This document shows, one piece after another, positions 17,374-24,552 of a stretch of DNA of 39,410 nt. The notes beneath the pieces were generated by a model. That model was given only the letters and a program-made list of their open reading frames with translations, was not told where the DNA came from and did not search any database. How positions within the stretch are numbered: position 1 is the first letter of the stretch; every line of letters starts with the position of its first letter. Source of the stretch: Lacticaseibacillus baoqingensis (GTDB lineage: Bacteria > Bacillota > Bacilli > Lactobacillales > Lactobacillaceae); the NCBI RefSeq assembly GCF_003946165.1, contig NZ_RHOI01000027.1:1-39410 (forward strand), in the 5' to 3' direction. The position numbers and the translations under genes were made by a program.

Positions 17374-17402
17374 TTTATGTCGCTGGCTGGTAGCGTTATG
17401 AT
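17374..17402 (+). promoter_or_regulatory. Predicted promoter of the moeB-nreC operon
   Basis: TTTATG (17374-17379) is 17 bases from TATGAT (17397-17402), a good -10 with a weak -35. An imperfect hairpin (CGTCACC / GGCGACG, 17411-17432) lies in the predicted leader just before the ribosome binding site. Confidence 0.45.
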
Positions 17403-17449
17403 AGAGAAAACGTCACCACTCACCTGGCGACGATAAGGAAGTGTTACAC

Positions 17450-18181
17450 GTGGAACAGCGTTATGATCGGCAACTGAAAGTGTCACAGATCGGCCCCGCC
17501 GGCCAAGCTAATTTAGCCGCAGCTGGCGCGATCATTATCGGTGTTGGCGGCCTCGGCAGCTACGTCGCCAGTATCTTGGCCAAAGCTGGGATCGGCCGTT
17601 TGACGCTGGTGGATTTCGATGTGGTGGCGCTATCAAATTTACACCGCCAAAACGGCTACACAGAAGCAGACGTCGGCCGATCCAAGTTACAAGCCTATGC
17701 CCGTTATCTGCATGCAGCTAACCACAACGTCGCCTTGACGTTAAAAGAGCAGCGCTATGACGCCAGCATTTTAGCCAGCGACCCCACTGCTTTGGTGATC
17801 GACTGCACAGATAATTTCCCAGTCAAATATCAGCTCAACGCCGACTGTCAAGCCAGTGGCCGCGCCCATTTATTTGCCACTTGCGCCGCCAATAGCGGCC
17901 AGTTGATGGCGATCGACGCAAATGGGCCTTGCTTGGCTTGTGCCTTCCCTCCACAACCAGTGGCCGCGTTAGGCTTAGCCAAAAACATCGGTACCAATCC
18001 CGCGATCGTCGCCACCACCGGCTCGCTTGAAGCCGGTATGGCATTGAAGTGGCTCAGCAACCCGGCGGCAATGGTGACCGGCGAATTGGTGACGATCGAT
18101 GCTTGGCGTTTAGACTTCAGTAAATTGACCGTCCCGGTACGTCCGACTTGTCCATATCATCAGGAGGCAGCTCATGGCTAA
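17450..18181 (+). CDS. moeB: MoaD-adenylating enzyme MoeB (ThiF/HesA family)
   Basis: 243 aa enzyme that activates the C-terminal glycine of MoaD with ATP. It has the nucleotide-binding loop GVGGLGSYVASILAKAG near residue 30, DFDVVALSNLHRQ, and DCTDNF. The structural zinc site has CLAC near residue 160, but the second pair is CPYH instead of the usual CxxC, so a histidine may be the fourth ligand. The start is GTG 17450, chosen because AAGGAA lies nine bases before it; the in-frame GTG at 17441 touches the ribosome binding site. It heads an eight-gene operon. Confidence 0.88.
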   Translation: MEQRYDRQLKVSQIGPAGQANLAAAGAIIIGVGGLGSYVASILAKAGIGRLTLVDFDVVALSNLHRQNGYTEADVGRSKLQAYARYLHAANHNVALTLKEQRYDASILASDPTALVIDCTDNFPVKYQLNADCQASGRAHLFATCAANSGQLMAIDANGPCLACAFPPQPVAALGLAKNIGTNPAIVATTGSLEAGMALKWLSNPAAMVTGELVTIDAWRLDFSKLTVPVRPTCPYHQEAAHG

Positions 18182-18656
18182 ATTTGGTGTGATCACCGTC
18201 AGTGATACCCGCACGTTGCTCACTGACAGCGGCGGTGAGTATTTAATCACTACCTTGGCTAAAGCAGGTCACAACATCACCGTGCGCCATATTGTCAAAG
18301 ACGACACCAACCAGATCCAAGCAGCATTTGCCAACTGTGACGCGCAGCCTCTGGATGCGATCTTAGTTACCGGCGGCACCGGAATTGCCTTGCGTGATGT
18401 CACCATTGAAGCTTTGATGCCGAAAATGGCCAAGACCATTCCTGGCTTTGGCGAGTATTTCCGGCAGTTATCCTTGGCAGAAGTCGGGTTAAAGGCCTTG
18501 GCCTCACGGGCTGAAGCTGGTGTCAGCGCACACGCACACTTGGTTTATTTGCTGCCTGGTTCGCCTAATGCCTGCCAAACCGCCCTCGAGCAGATCATTT
18601 TGCCGGACTTAGACCATCTCTTAAAGGAGTTGACGAAAAATGTACACCCCAGTTGA
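18174..18656 (+). CDS. moaB: Molybdopterin adenylyltransferase, MoaB/MogA family
   Basis: 160 aa protein of the MoaB/Mog family, which adenylates molybdopterin before metal insertion. It has TVSDTR near residue 8, DDTNQI, the ILVTGGTGIALRDVTIEAL block near residue 65, and LPGSPNACQTALE near residue 125. Firmicutes normally use this MoaB for the MogA step. It overlaps moeB by eight bases and has AGGAGG upstream. Confidence 0.88.
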   Translation: MAKFGVITVSDTRTLLTDSGGEYLITTLAKAGHNITVRHIVKDDTNQIQAAFANCDAQPLDAILVTGGTGIALRDVTIEALMPKMAKTIPGFGEYFRQLSLAEVGLKALASRAEAGVSAHAHLVYLLPGSPNACQTALEQIILPDLDHLLKELTKNVHPS

Positions 18657-19872
18657 TCATCGCAATGCCTTGGCGATCGCGACCGCCCAAACGCGACTAG
18701 CCGCACAAACAGCCAAAATGCCGCGGCACACCGAAAAGATCCCAGTTACCCAAGCGCTGGGCCGCGTCTTGGCTGAACCAGTGACGGCGCCTTACGCCTT
18801 GCCCACTTTCCGCCGCGCCGGTTATGACGGGTACGCCGTGAATCACCAAGACCTCACCCACCTGCCGGCAACGTTACAGCTGGTCGGTGAGATCCCGGCT
18901 GGGGCAGATTTCCCTCATCGACTGCAACTTGGTCAAGCGGTGCGGATCATGACCGGCGGTTTTGTCCCAGAAGGCGCTGATGTGGTCGTGATGTTAGAAA
19001 CGACCACGCAAGCTCCCCAAGCCAAAACGGTCACGATTTCCGAGCGGCAAAAAAATGATAATATCACCCCGGTTGGCAGCTTTTTTGCTGCTGGTGCTGA
19101 ATTGTTTCCGCAAGGCGCGACCATTAATCCTGGCGGCTTGAGCCTTTTAGCCAGCTTCAATATTCAAACTGTTACGGTCGCAGCCTTGCCTAAAGTTGGT
19201 ATCATCACCACTGGCAGTGAGCTATTGCGTCCTGATCAACCGCTTGCCAATGGCAAGATCTACGATAGCAACGGTCCGCTGATCCAAGGCTTGTGCGTTG
19301 AATCTGGCGTCGACTTGATTGGGGTCAAAACGGTGGCTGATGATCCCCAAGCGCTGCAAGCGGCAGTCGCGGAACTCTTGCCTGCATGCGACATTTTGAT
19401 CACTGATGGCGGCGTATCGGTAGGTGATTTTGACATTATCGCCGATTATGCCAAGCACGCAGATACGCTATTGTTCAATAAACTGGAAATGCGCCCGGGT
19501 TCTGTCACCACCGCCTATATGCACGAAAACACCTTATGTTTTGGCTTATCCGGTAATCCCGGGGCATGCTTCACCGGTTTTTACCTGTTCGTTGAGCCAA
19601 CGCTGCGGCAATTGCAAGGTGCTGCTAGTCGGCTGATCAAAACCACCGGCCGCCTGGATCACACTTACACCAAAACCAATATGTATGATCGGATCTTACG
19701 CGGCACCTACCAAGTCTCTGCTGACGGGCTGGTCATCTCGCGCACTGGCAGCGATGCCTCAGACAATCTCAACAACTTACATGAAGCCACCTGCTTGTTT
19801 GAGATCCCCCGCGGGACCACACCGACAAAAGCTGGGGAGGTGTTGACAACATGGTTGCTGCCTTACAGGTGA
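18640..19872 (+). CDS. moeA: Molybdopterin molybdenumtransferase MoeA
   Basis: 410 aa enzyme that inserts molybdate into adenylated molybdopterin. It shows LPTFRRAGYDGYAV near residue 58, MTGGFVPEGADVVVMLE near residue 107, GIITTGSEL, the ITDGGVSVGDFD block near residue 255, and the ending FGLSGNPGACFTGFYLFV. Domain order and length are normal. The start at 18640 overlaps moaB by 17 bases and has AAAGGAG upstream. Confidence 0.93.
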   Translation: MYTPVDHRNALAIATAQTRLAAQTAKMPRHTEKIPVTQALGRVLAEPVTAPYALPTFRRAGYDGYAVNHQDLTHLPATLQLVGEIPAGADFPHRLQLGQAVRIMTGGFVPEGADVVVMLETTTQAPQAKTVTISERQKNDNITPVGSFFAAGAELFPQGATINPGGLSLLASFNIQTVTVAALPKVGIITTGSELLRPDQPLANGKIYDSNGPLIQGLCVESGVDLIGVKTVADDPQALQAAVAELLPACDILITDGGVSVGDFDIIADYAKHADTLLFNKLEMRPGSVTTAYMHENTLCFGLSGNPGACFTGFYLFVEPTLRQLQGAASRLIKTTGRLDHTYTKTNMYDRILRGTYQVSADGLVISRTGSDASDNLNNLHEATCLFEIPRGTTPTKAGEVLTTWLLPYR

Positions 19873-20330
19873 TCGGACATAAAAAAAGCGGTAAAACCAC
19901 CGTTGTTAACGACTTGATCCAAGCTGCAAATGCGTTAGCGCTCAGTGTTTCGACACTCAAACATACCCACGAACCAATCAGTGCCGCGACTGACTCGGGA
20001 CGGTTTGCCGCTCAGGTGCCGACTTGGCTCTTAACGCCCACCCAAACACTGGCTTACTCGCACGCAACGACTTCGCTAGCCGAGCGGGTGAAAGCGATCG
20101 TGAACACCTGTGCCACGGATCTTTTGCTGATCGAAGGCGCCAAGGCATTGGCTTATCCCAAACTGGTCCTCTTGTTGCCTGGCGAAACCCCAACAGATTG
20201 GGCAAAAACAGCTAACATTGCCGCTTTTGCCACACTTGGTGCGACCAATGACCCGCAGGTGTTGACGTGGCAATCGGCGCGGGCCGCTTCATGGTTAGCA
20301 GCTTGGTATGCACAGCAAGGAGGTGTGTGA
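19851..20330 (+). CDS. mobB: Molybdopterin-guanine dinucleotide biosynthesis protein MobB
   Basis: 159 aa GTP-binding accessory protein for bis-MGD formation. The P-loop GHKKSGKTT is near residue 8, followed by STLKHTHEP and, later, LLIEGAKALAYPKLVLL. It overlaps moeA by 22 bases, with GGGGAGG upstream. It is not always essential in other bacteria. Confidence 0.88.
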   Translation: MVAALQVIGHKKSGKTTVVNDLIQAANALALSVSTLKHTHEPISAATDSGRFAAQVPTWLLTPTQTLAYSHATTSLAERVKAIVNTCATDLLLIEGAKALAYPKLVLLLPGETPTDWAKTANIAAFATLGATNDPQVLTWQSARAASWLAAWYAQQGGV

Positions 20331-20908
20331 TGGATGGATTGGTATTAGCCGGCGGCCGCTCAAGGCGCTTCGGCTCAGATAAAGCATTGGCCCATTTTGA
20401 TTCCCAAGCACTTTCCAACGTCGCACACGCGGTATTTTTGCTCAAAGCGATCTGCCAACAAGTGTATGTCTCTTGCAATCCCGCCAACCGCGAGGCGATC
20501 CAAGACAGCGTCGCCGGCTTAGCGGCAACGGTGATCGTTGACCGCGAACCCGTGTTGGATAAAGGCCCGATCAGCGGACTGTGGGCGTATTTTGCCACCC
20601 TTCCCCGGGCGCATGCCGATGTTTTGATCGTCGCTTGCGACTATCGCGGGTTGAGTTTATCCGCATTGGCCCCATTGGTCGGACGCTTTGGTTACTTAGT
20701 GACCCCCAATGGGACGCATTACACCTGCTGCCGCTTAGATGTCGCCTTCACGACCCTAGAAATGCAAGTGCTGGCTAAAAATTGGCACTGGCAGGAACTG
20801 CTGGAAATCGCCGGTTGTCCGCCATTAAACGTCTCGACCCCACTGCTTAACGTTAATTATCCGGAGGAATTGCCCCATGCAGACACAAGCGCAAATGGCG
20901 ACGGGTGA
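20330..20908 (+). CDS. mobA: Molybdenum cofactor guanylyltransferase MobA
   Basis: 192 aa enzyme that adds GMP to molybdopterin to make the MGD form used by NarG. It has the nucleotide-binding start LVLAGGRSRRFGSDKAL at residues 4-20, DKGPISGLWAYF, and IVACDYRGLS. The ATG at 20330 overlaps the mobB stop (TGATG) and has AAGGAGG upstream; an earlier in-frame start lies inside mobB. A variant is DYRG where the family often has DxPF/DMPF. Confidence 0.87.
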   Translation: MDGLVLAGGRSRRFGSDKALAHFDSQALSNVAHAVFLLKAICQQVYVSCNPANREAIQDSVAGLAATVIVDREPVLDKGPISGLWAYFATLPRAHADVLIVACDYRGLSLSALAPLVGRFGYLVTPNGTHYTCCRLDVAFTTLEMQVLAKNWHWQELLEIAGCPPLNVSTPLLNVNYPEELPHADTSANGDG

Positions 20909-21125
20909 CTTTCAAAAGTTACTTAGGATCGCCTTAAACGACCTCACGATCCAACGTACCTTACTCGAAAATGAAATGGCCCAAGAAGCTGATGACCTGC
21001 GGACGCTCGAACGCGATGACAACGTGGCAAAGTTGGATCGGCGCATCATGTTGATCCAGCGCGATTATGATCACTACAAGACCTTTCTCGATCCTGATTA
21101 TCACGATACCTTGCCTCAATACTAA
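20877..21125 (+). CDS. Unrecognised 82-aa helical protein between mobA and the kinase gene
   Basis: I do not recognise this protein. It is 82 aa, rich in Leu, Asp, Glu and Arg, without cysteine, signal peptide or membrane segment, and looks like one or two long helices (for example NDLTIQRTLLENEMAQEADD and the stretch KLDRRIMLIQRDYDHYKTF). The ATG at 20877 has GGAGG nine bases upstream and overlaps mobA by 32 bases; the kinase gene starts 19 bases after its stop. This coupling marks it as a real gene, probably serving nitrate signalling or enzyme maturation. It is not GAF-like, so it is not an NreA. Confidence 0.75.
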   Translation: MQTQAQMATGDFQKLLRIALNDLTIQRTLLENEMAQEADDLRTLERDDNVAKLDRRIMLIQRDYDHYKTFLDPDYHDTLPQY

Positions 21126-21144
21126 CGGTTAGGAGGTGGCCAGC

Positions 21145-22185
21145 ATGGCCGTAAGCAGCGCTTGGTTAGAACAAATGATCCAAAATGCGCCTCAAGCAAT
21201 GCTGATCATCAGCAACAAGCGCGTCCAGTTGCAAAATCACGCGGCGGCTCAACTGTTTGCAGCCCATCATTTTGACGCCGCTGACGTCGCCGAAATCGTC
21301 GCTTTAGACGCCGCTGCTGATTCGCATGACCCCACGGGCTGTCACTACTGTCAACTGCGCCAACGCGCCACCTTTGCCGCGGTCCCAGTCGCATTAGAGC
21401 TGACCCCAAAGCTGGCAGATCTGGGGATGCAGCTGGCGTATTATGCGATCGATTACGCCCAGCAAACTTATGCCGTGATCATCAACACAGGGTCATTAGA
21501 GCGTCGGTTGCATTACTTGAGCGCTGATCACGATGTGTTACTCAAGATCAATCGTACCCAAGAAGATGAGCGCCGCCAACTCGCTGCAGACTTACATGAT
21601 GCTGTGGCGCAATCGGTGTCTGCGGCGTTGATGACGCTGCGCCGAATCGAAGCGGATAATCCAGACCCGCGCCTGGACAACGTGCAAGCCCAACTGGAAG
21701 AAACCCTCACCCAGATCAAGGGCATGGCCGGGACATTGCACCCGGCGGTTTTGGATCAATTCGGCTTAGGCGCAGCGCTGCAAGCGCTGATCAAGCGGCT
21801 AAAACCGACGACGACTGCGGAGTTAGTGTTGGTCGACCGCTCCAGCGACCTCACCGGTTTATCCAGTGATATCCAGATCACGTTGTACCGGATCGCCCAA
21901 GAAGCACTGACGAATGCCTTAAAGCATGCCCATGCCACTTCGATCGTGGTGATGCTGGTGCGGCATGACGACCGGATCACCTTGGAGATCATGGATGATG
22001 GCGCCGGTTTTACCCCTTATACCCAAGGCGGCTACAACGGCAAATCACTGGGATTATTGAATATGCGGGCACGAGTGCGGGCCTTGAACGGCTTTTTTGA
22101 CATCGACACCACCCCTGGTGAAGGCACCACGATCCGTGCCGCATTTCCATATGCTGCGCCCACTAAAAAGGAGGTGACGCCATGA
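21145..22185 (+). CDS. nreB: NreB-type sensor histidine kinase
   Basis: 346 aa soluble kinase. Residues 5-120 look like a PAS-type sensor, residues 135-215 a HisKA_3 domain with phospho-acceptor H151 in ADLHDAVAQSVSAAL, and the rest an HATPase domain with YRIAQEALTNALKHAHA and DDGAGF. There is no membrane segment, as in Staphylococcus NreB, whose PAS domain binds an O2-sensitive [4Fe-4S] through four cysteines. Here only C66 and C69 (GCHYC) are found. The ATG at 21145 follows AGGAGGTGG. It overlaps the regulator gene by four bases. Confidence 0.85.
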   Translation: MAVSSAWLEQMIQNAPQAMLIISNKRVQLQNHAAAQLFAAHHFDAADVAEIVALDAAADSHDPTGCHYCQLRQRATFAAVPVALELTPKLADLGMQLAYYAIDYAQQTYAVIINTGSLERRLHYLSADHDVLLKINRTQEDERRQLAADLHDAVAQSVSAALMTLRRIEADNPDPRLDNVQAQLEETLTQIKGMAGTLHPAVLDQFGLGAALQALIKRLKPTTTAELVLVDRSSDLTGLSSDIQITLYRIAQEALTNALKHAHATSIVVMLVRHDDRITLEIMDDGAGFTPYTQGGYNGKSLGLLNMRARVRALNGFFDIDTTPGEGTTIRAAFPYAAPTKKEVTP

Positions 22186-22841
22186 ACCGCGTCTTGATCG
22201 CCGATGATTTCAAACTTTTACGTCAAGGACTCGCCACCACGATCAATGCCTTACCTGGCTTCACGGTCACCGCTGAAGCCGCCGATGGTAACGCGGCCTA
22301 CGCCGCCGTCGAAAATCGCGACATCGATGTCGCGATCATCGATATCTCGATGCCTCCTGGTGAAAGCGGCCTGATCACCTTGAAGCGGATCCATGACTAT
22401 TACCCAGATGTCAAAACCATGGTCATGTCGATGCATGAAGAAGCTGAATTCATTACCCAAGCCTTGGCCAACGGGGCTTTGGCTTACGTCTTGAAATCCT
22501 CGGACGAAACCGAACTGACCAAAGCGCTGAATCATATCGTGGCCAATCACGTTTATATCGACAACAACATCACCATGACCAGCAGCGACTTGCAATCATT
22601 GGCCAAACAACAAGCCGACAAACGCTATGCCGACTTAGACGCCGTGCACCTTTCCCGCCGTGAACGCGAGATCTTGCCGCTTGTCGGGCTGGGCTTTTCC
22701 AATCAAGAAATCGCCGATAAACTCTTCGTCACCCGCAAAACCGTCGAGGCACATAAAACAAGCCTGATGAAAAAACTCAACATGACCTCAAGAAGAGAAC
22801 TCGTCCACTTCGCCCTCCAACACCACCTCATCGACTTCTGA
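22182..22841 (+). CDS. nreC: NreC-type response regulator (NarL/FixJ family)
   Basis: 219 aa regulator. The receiver domain has the acidic pair DD at residues 8-9, the phosphorylation Asp in DVAIIDISMPPGESGL near residue 54 and K near residue 107 (YVLKSSDE). The C-terminal LuxR-type HTH (LSRREREILPLVGLGFSNQE, then IADKLFVTRKTVEAHKTSL) is near residues 152-205. With its partner kinase it probably activates the nar and moe operons under anoxic conditions, for which the palindrome at 17350-17369 is a candidate target. ATGA overlap with the kinase gene. Confidence 0.88.
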   Translation: MNRVLIADDFKLLRQGLATTINALPGFTVTAEAADGNAAYAAVENRDIDVAIIDISMPPGESGLITLKRIHDYYPDVKTMVMSMHEEAEFITQALANGALAYVLKSSDETELTKALNHIVANHVYIDNNITMTSSDLQSLAKQQADKRYADLDAVHLSRREREILPLVGLGFSNQEIADKLFVTRKTVEAHKTSLMKKLNMTSRRELVHFALQHHLIDF

Positions 22842-22845
22842 CCCC

Positions 22846-22990
22846 AAGCGCTGCAAGCCGGGTTTAAGGGTGTGGATAAGGCAGCGCGACGCGTTATCGC
22901 TTCAGCCATGGCGTGGCGCGATGACTTATCCGCCACCCTGTTAGCTTGCGCAGCTCGACGATGACCCAAGGCGCAGCAAGCCCGGGTTTA
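22846..22990. repeat. Structured intergenic element with nested inverted and flanking direct repeats
   Basis: The space after nreC is not empty. Arms GGGTGTGGATAAG (22868-22880) and CTTATCCGCCACCC (22925-22938) pair with one bulge. Further out GCTGCAAGC (22850-22858) pairs with GCTTGCGCAGC (22943-22953). The inner loop has GC-rich complementary runs. The whole is flanked by an imperfect direct repeat, GCAAGCCGGGTTTAAG and GCAAGCCCGGGTTTAAG (22853-22868; 22976-22992). No open frame of note is seen. It could be a REP/BIME-like repeat or a structured RNA. Confidence 0.5.
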
Positions 22991-22996
22991 AGCAAA

Positions 22997-23038
22997 AAAT
23001 CGCCTTACAGATGCCGTTAGGCGTCTGTAAGGCGATTT
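22997..23038. terminator. Bidirectional terminator between nreC and the Rrf2 gene
   Basis: A 19-bp stem, AAATCGCCTTACAGATGCC and its complement with one G-T wobble, around GTTA. It has A/T tracts on both sides, so it should stop the moeB-nreC transcript from the left and the Rrf2 transcript from the right. Confidence 0.88.
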
Positions 23039-23050
23039 ATTTTGTCACTA

Positions 23051-23485
23051 TCATTTTGTTTTGGCGGCTTCTCGAGTCAAAATATCCGCGGTGATATCTG
23101 CCAAACTGACCTGCGCCATTTTGGCTTCAGCAGCTTGTTGGACGTCGTCATAGAACCCATTTAACGTCGCTTGAATATTGCCGCCAATGATACATTGCGG
23201 ATTGGTTTGCTCATCGACATGCAACAAGGACTGCTTATCTTCAACGGCGCGATAAACGGCTAATAACGAAATGGCAGCTGGGGCTTTCCCCAAGGCAGGG
23301 GCAACCGTACCTGGCTGGCTTTGCAACAACCCTGCTTTGACTAACTTGGCCATCAAGCGCCTCACCAGACTAGGATTGGATTCGATGCTGGCAGCAATCA
23401 TCGTACTGGACAAATCATCGGTAGGTGCAATCGCGACATAGGCTAAAATATGGACCGCATCGCTGAGTTTGTGTGAATATTTCAT
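23051..23485 (-). CDS. Rrf2-family transcriptional regulator (YwnA-like)
   Basis: 144 aa with an N-terminal winged helix (SDAVHILAYVAIAP, then SSTMIAASIESNPSLVRRLM and LVKAGLLQSQPG). The only cysteine is C98 in NPQCIIGGNI. The three-cysteine Fe-S set of IscR and NsrR is absent, so it is more like the single-cysteine YwnA/redox-thiol class. AAGGAG precedes the ATG at 23485. It follows the oxidoreductase gene by 47 bases and probably controls that operon. Confidence 0.85.
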   Translation of the reverse strand: MKYSHKLSDAVHILAYVAIAPTDDLSSTMIAASIESNPSLVRRLMAKLVKAGLLQSQPGTVAPALGKAPAAISLLAVYRAVEDKQSLLHVDEQTNPQCIIGGNIQATLNGFYDDVQQAAEAKMAQVSLADITADILTREAAKTK

Positions 23486-23532
23486 AATAACTCCTTAGTC
23501 ACTGATTAAGCCAATCATAATACAAGCCCAGA

Positions 23533-24381
23533 TCAGACGCCAAGCACCTTTTGCACAGCAGCAGCTAATGGTGTCAGCTCATGGCCCAAAACATCTGGCA
23601 GATCCGTAGTGGTTTCTTGCAGCTGGCCGTCACGGATCAGTGCTTGAATCGCAGCCACCACAGCAGCGATGTCTGCCGGCATTCCAGCGTCTGCTAAGCT
23701 TTGTTGGTAGTCTGAAATTGTCAGCGCTTGGACGTCGAAGTCTCCTGTAATTGCTGCTGCTAAATCACGATACGTCCGCATGGGACCGGCAAATTCATAA
23801 ACTGCCTTAGGCGCAGCCGTCGTCAAAACGTTCACTGCAGCTTGGGCATATTCGCTTTCCAACGCCCAGCCCACTTGGCCATCCCCTGCAGCATAGACGA
23901 ACGGTTGACCGCTGGTAGCAGCTTGTAATGTCGCCGCTTCATTTTCTAAGTACCAGTTATTGCGTAAGAAGGAATGCTTGATGCCTGAATCCTTGATCGC
24001 CGCTTCAGTGGCTTGATGATCAGCAGCCAACGCTGCCGTTGCCGTATCCGCATGAGGAAAGCTGGTGTAAGCAAGATAGCCAACCCCTGCCGCTTTGGCG
24101 GCTGCGATCACATTTTGGTGTTGTTGCTGACGAGACACGGCACCACCAGGCTGCGATGACACAAACAACAGCCGATCGACCCCTTGCAAACCAGCTGTCA
24201 ACTGCGCCACATCGTCATAATCTCCGGCGCGTACCGTGACCCCTGCCGGAACAAGTGCCTGCGCTTTGGCCACATTGCGAGCCAATGCAACGACGTGCTG
24301 CGCCCCCACTTGTTGGACCAATTGCTGGACCGCGATACGGCCAAAATGGCCGGTAGTGCCAGTTAATGCATATGTTGTCAT
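23533..24381 (-). CDS. NmrA-type NAD(P)-binding oxidoreductase (quinone oxidoreductase 2-like)
   Basis: 282 aa atypical short-chain dehydrogenase. It has the nucleotide loop TGTTGHFGRIAVQQL at the N-terminus, LARN, the ...VRAGDYDD motif, and FVSSQPG. It resembles E. coli YtfG (QorB) and related proteins that bind NADPH and reduce quinones. AGGAGG precedes the ATG. The first gene of a two-gene operon with the Rrf2 regulator suggests induction by electrophiles or quinones. The substrate is inferred from family resemblance. Confidence 0.8.
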   Translation of the reverse strand: MTTYALTGTTGHFGRIAVQQLVQQVGAQHVVALARNVAKAQALVPAGVTVRAGDYDDVAQLTAGLQGVDRLLFVSSQPGGAVSRQQQHQNVIAAAKAAGVGYLAYTSFPHADTATAALAADHQATEAAIKDSGIKHSFLRNNWYLENEAATLQAATSGQPFVYAAGDGQVGWALESEYAQAAVNVLTTAAPKAVYEFAGPMRTYRDLAAAITGDFDVQALTISDYQQSLADAGMPADIAAVVAAIQALIRDGQLQETTTDLPDVLGHELTPLAAAVQKVLGV

Positions 24382-24401
24382 CTGTGTTGCCTCCTGTTAT
24401 T

Positions 24402-24430
24402 TTAAAAGTAACTTGTATTTAGTATTGTAA
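24402..24430 (-). promoter_or_regulatory. Predicted promoter of the NmrA-type oxidoreductase operon
   Basis: On the minus strand TTACAA (24425-24430) and TTTTAA (24402-24407) are 17 bases apart. Two GTTAC words (one overlapping the -35, one before the -10) could be operator half-sites for the Rrf2 regulator. Confidence 0.4.
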
Positions 24431-24458
24431 CAGGTTGAGCGAATTTGTCAACGGCCAC

Positions 24459-24495
24459 AAAAAAACGTGCCAGGACATCATCGTCTAGGCGCGTT
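24459..24495 (-). terminator. Likely terminator of the EamA-family gene
   Basis: On the minus strand ACGCGCC and GGCACGT pair with one mismatch and the stem runs directly into seven T residues. It lies about 60 bases past the transporter stop. Confidence 0.55.
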
Positions 24496-24552
24496 CTACC
24501 AAGCAACACCAGCAACACAACCGCCTTGTGTCTCAGCTTCGTTCGGGTACCC

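Noticed and set aside
20877-21125. NreA nitrate receptor
   Set aside because: NreA is a GAF protein of about 150 aa; this product is 82 aa and helical.
23051-23485. Iron-sulfur nitrite/NO sensor NsrR
   Set aside because: The Rrf2 protein has a single cysteine, not the three expected of NsrR or IscR, and it pairs with an NmrA-type oxidoreductase, not with nitrogen-oxide genes.
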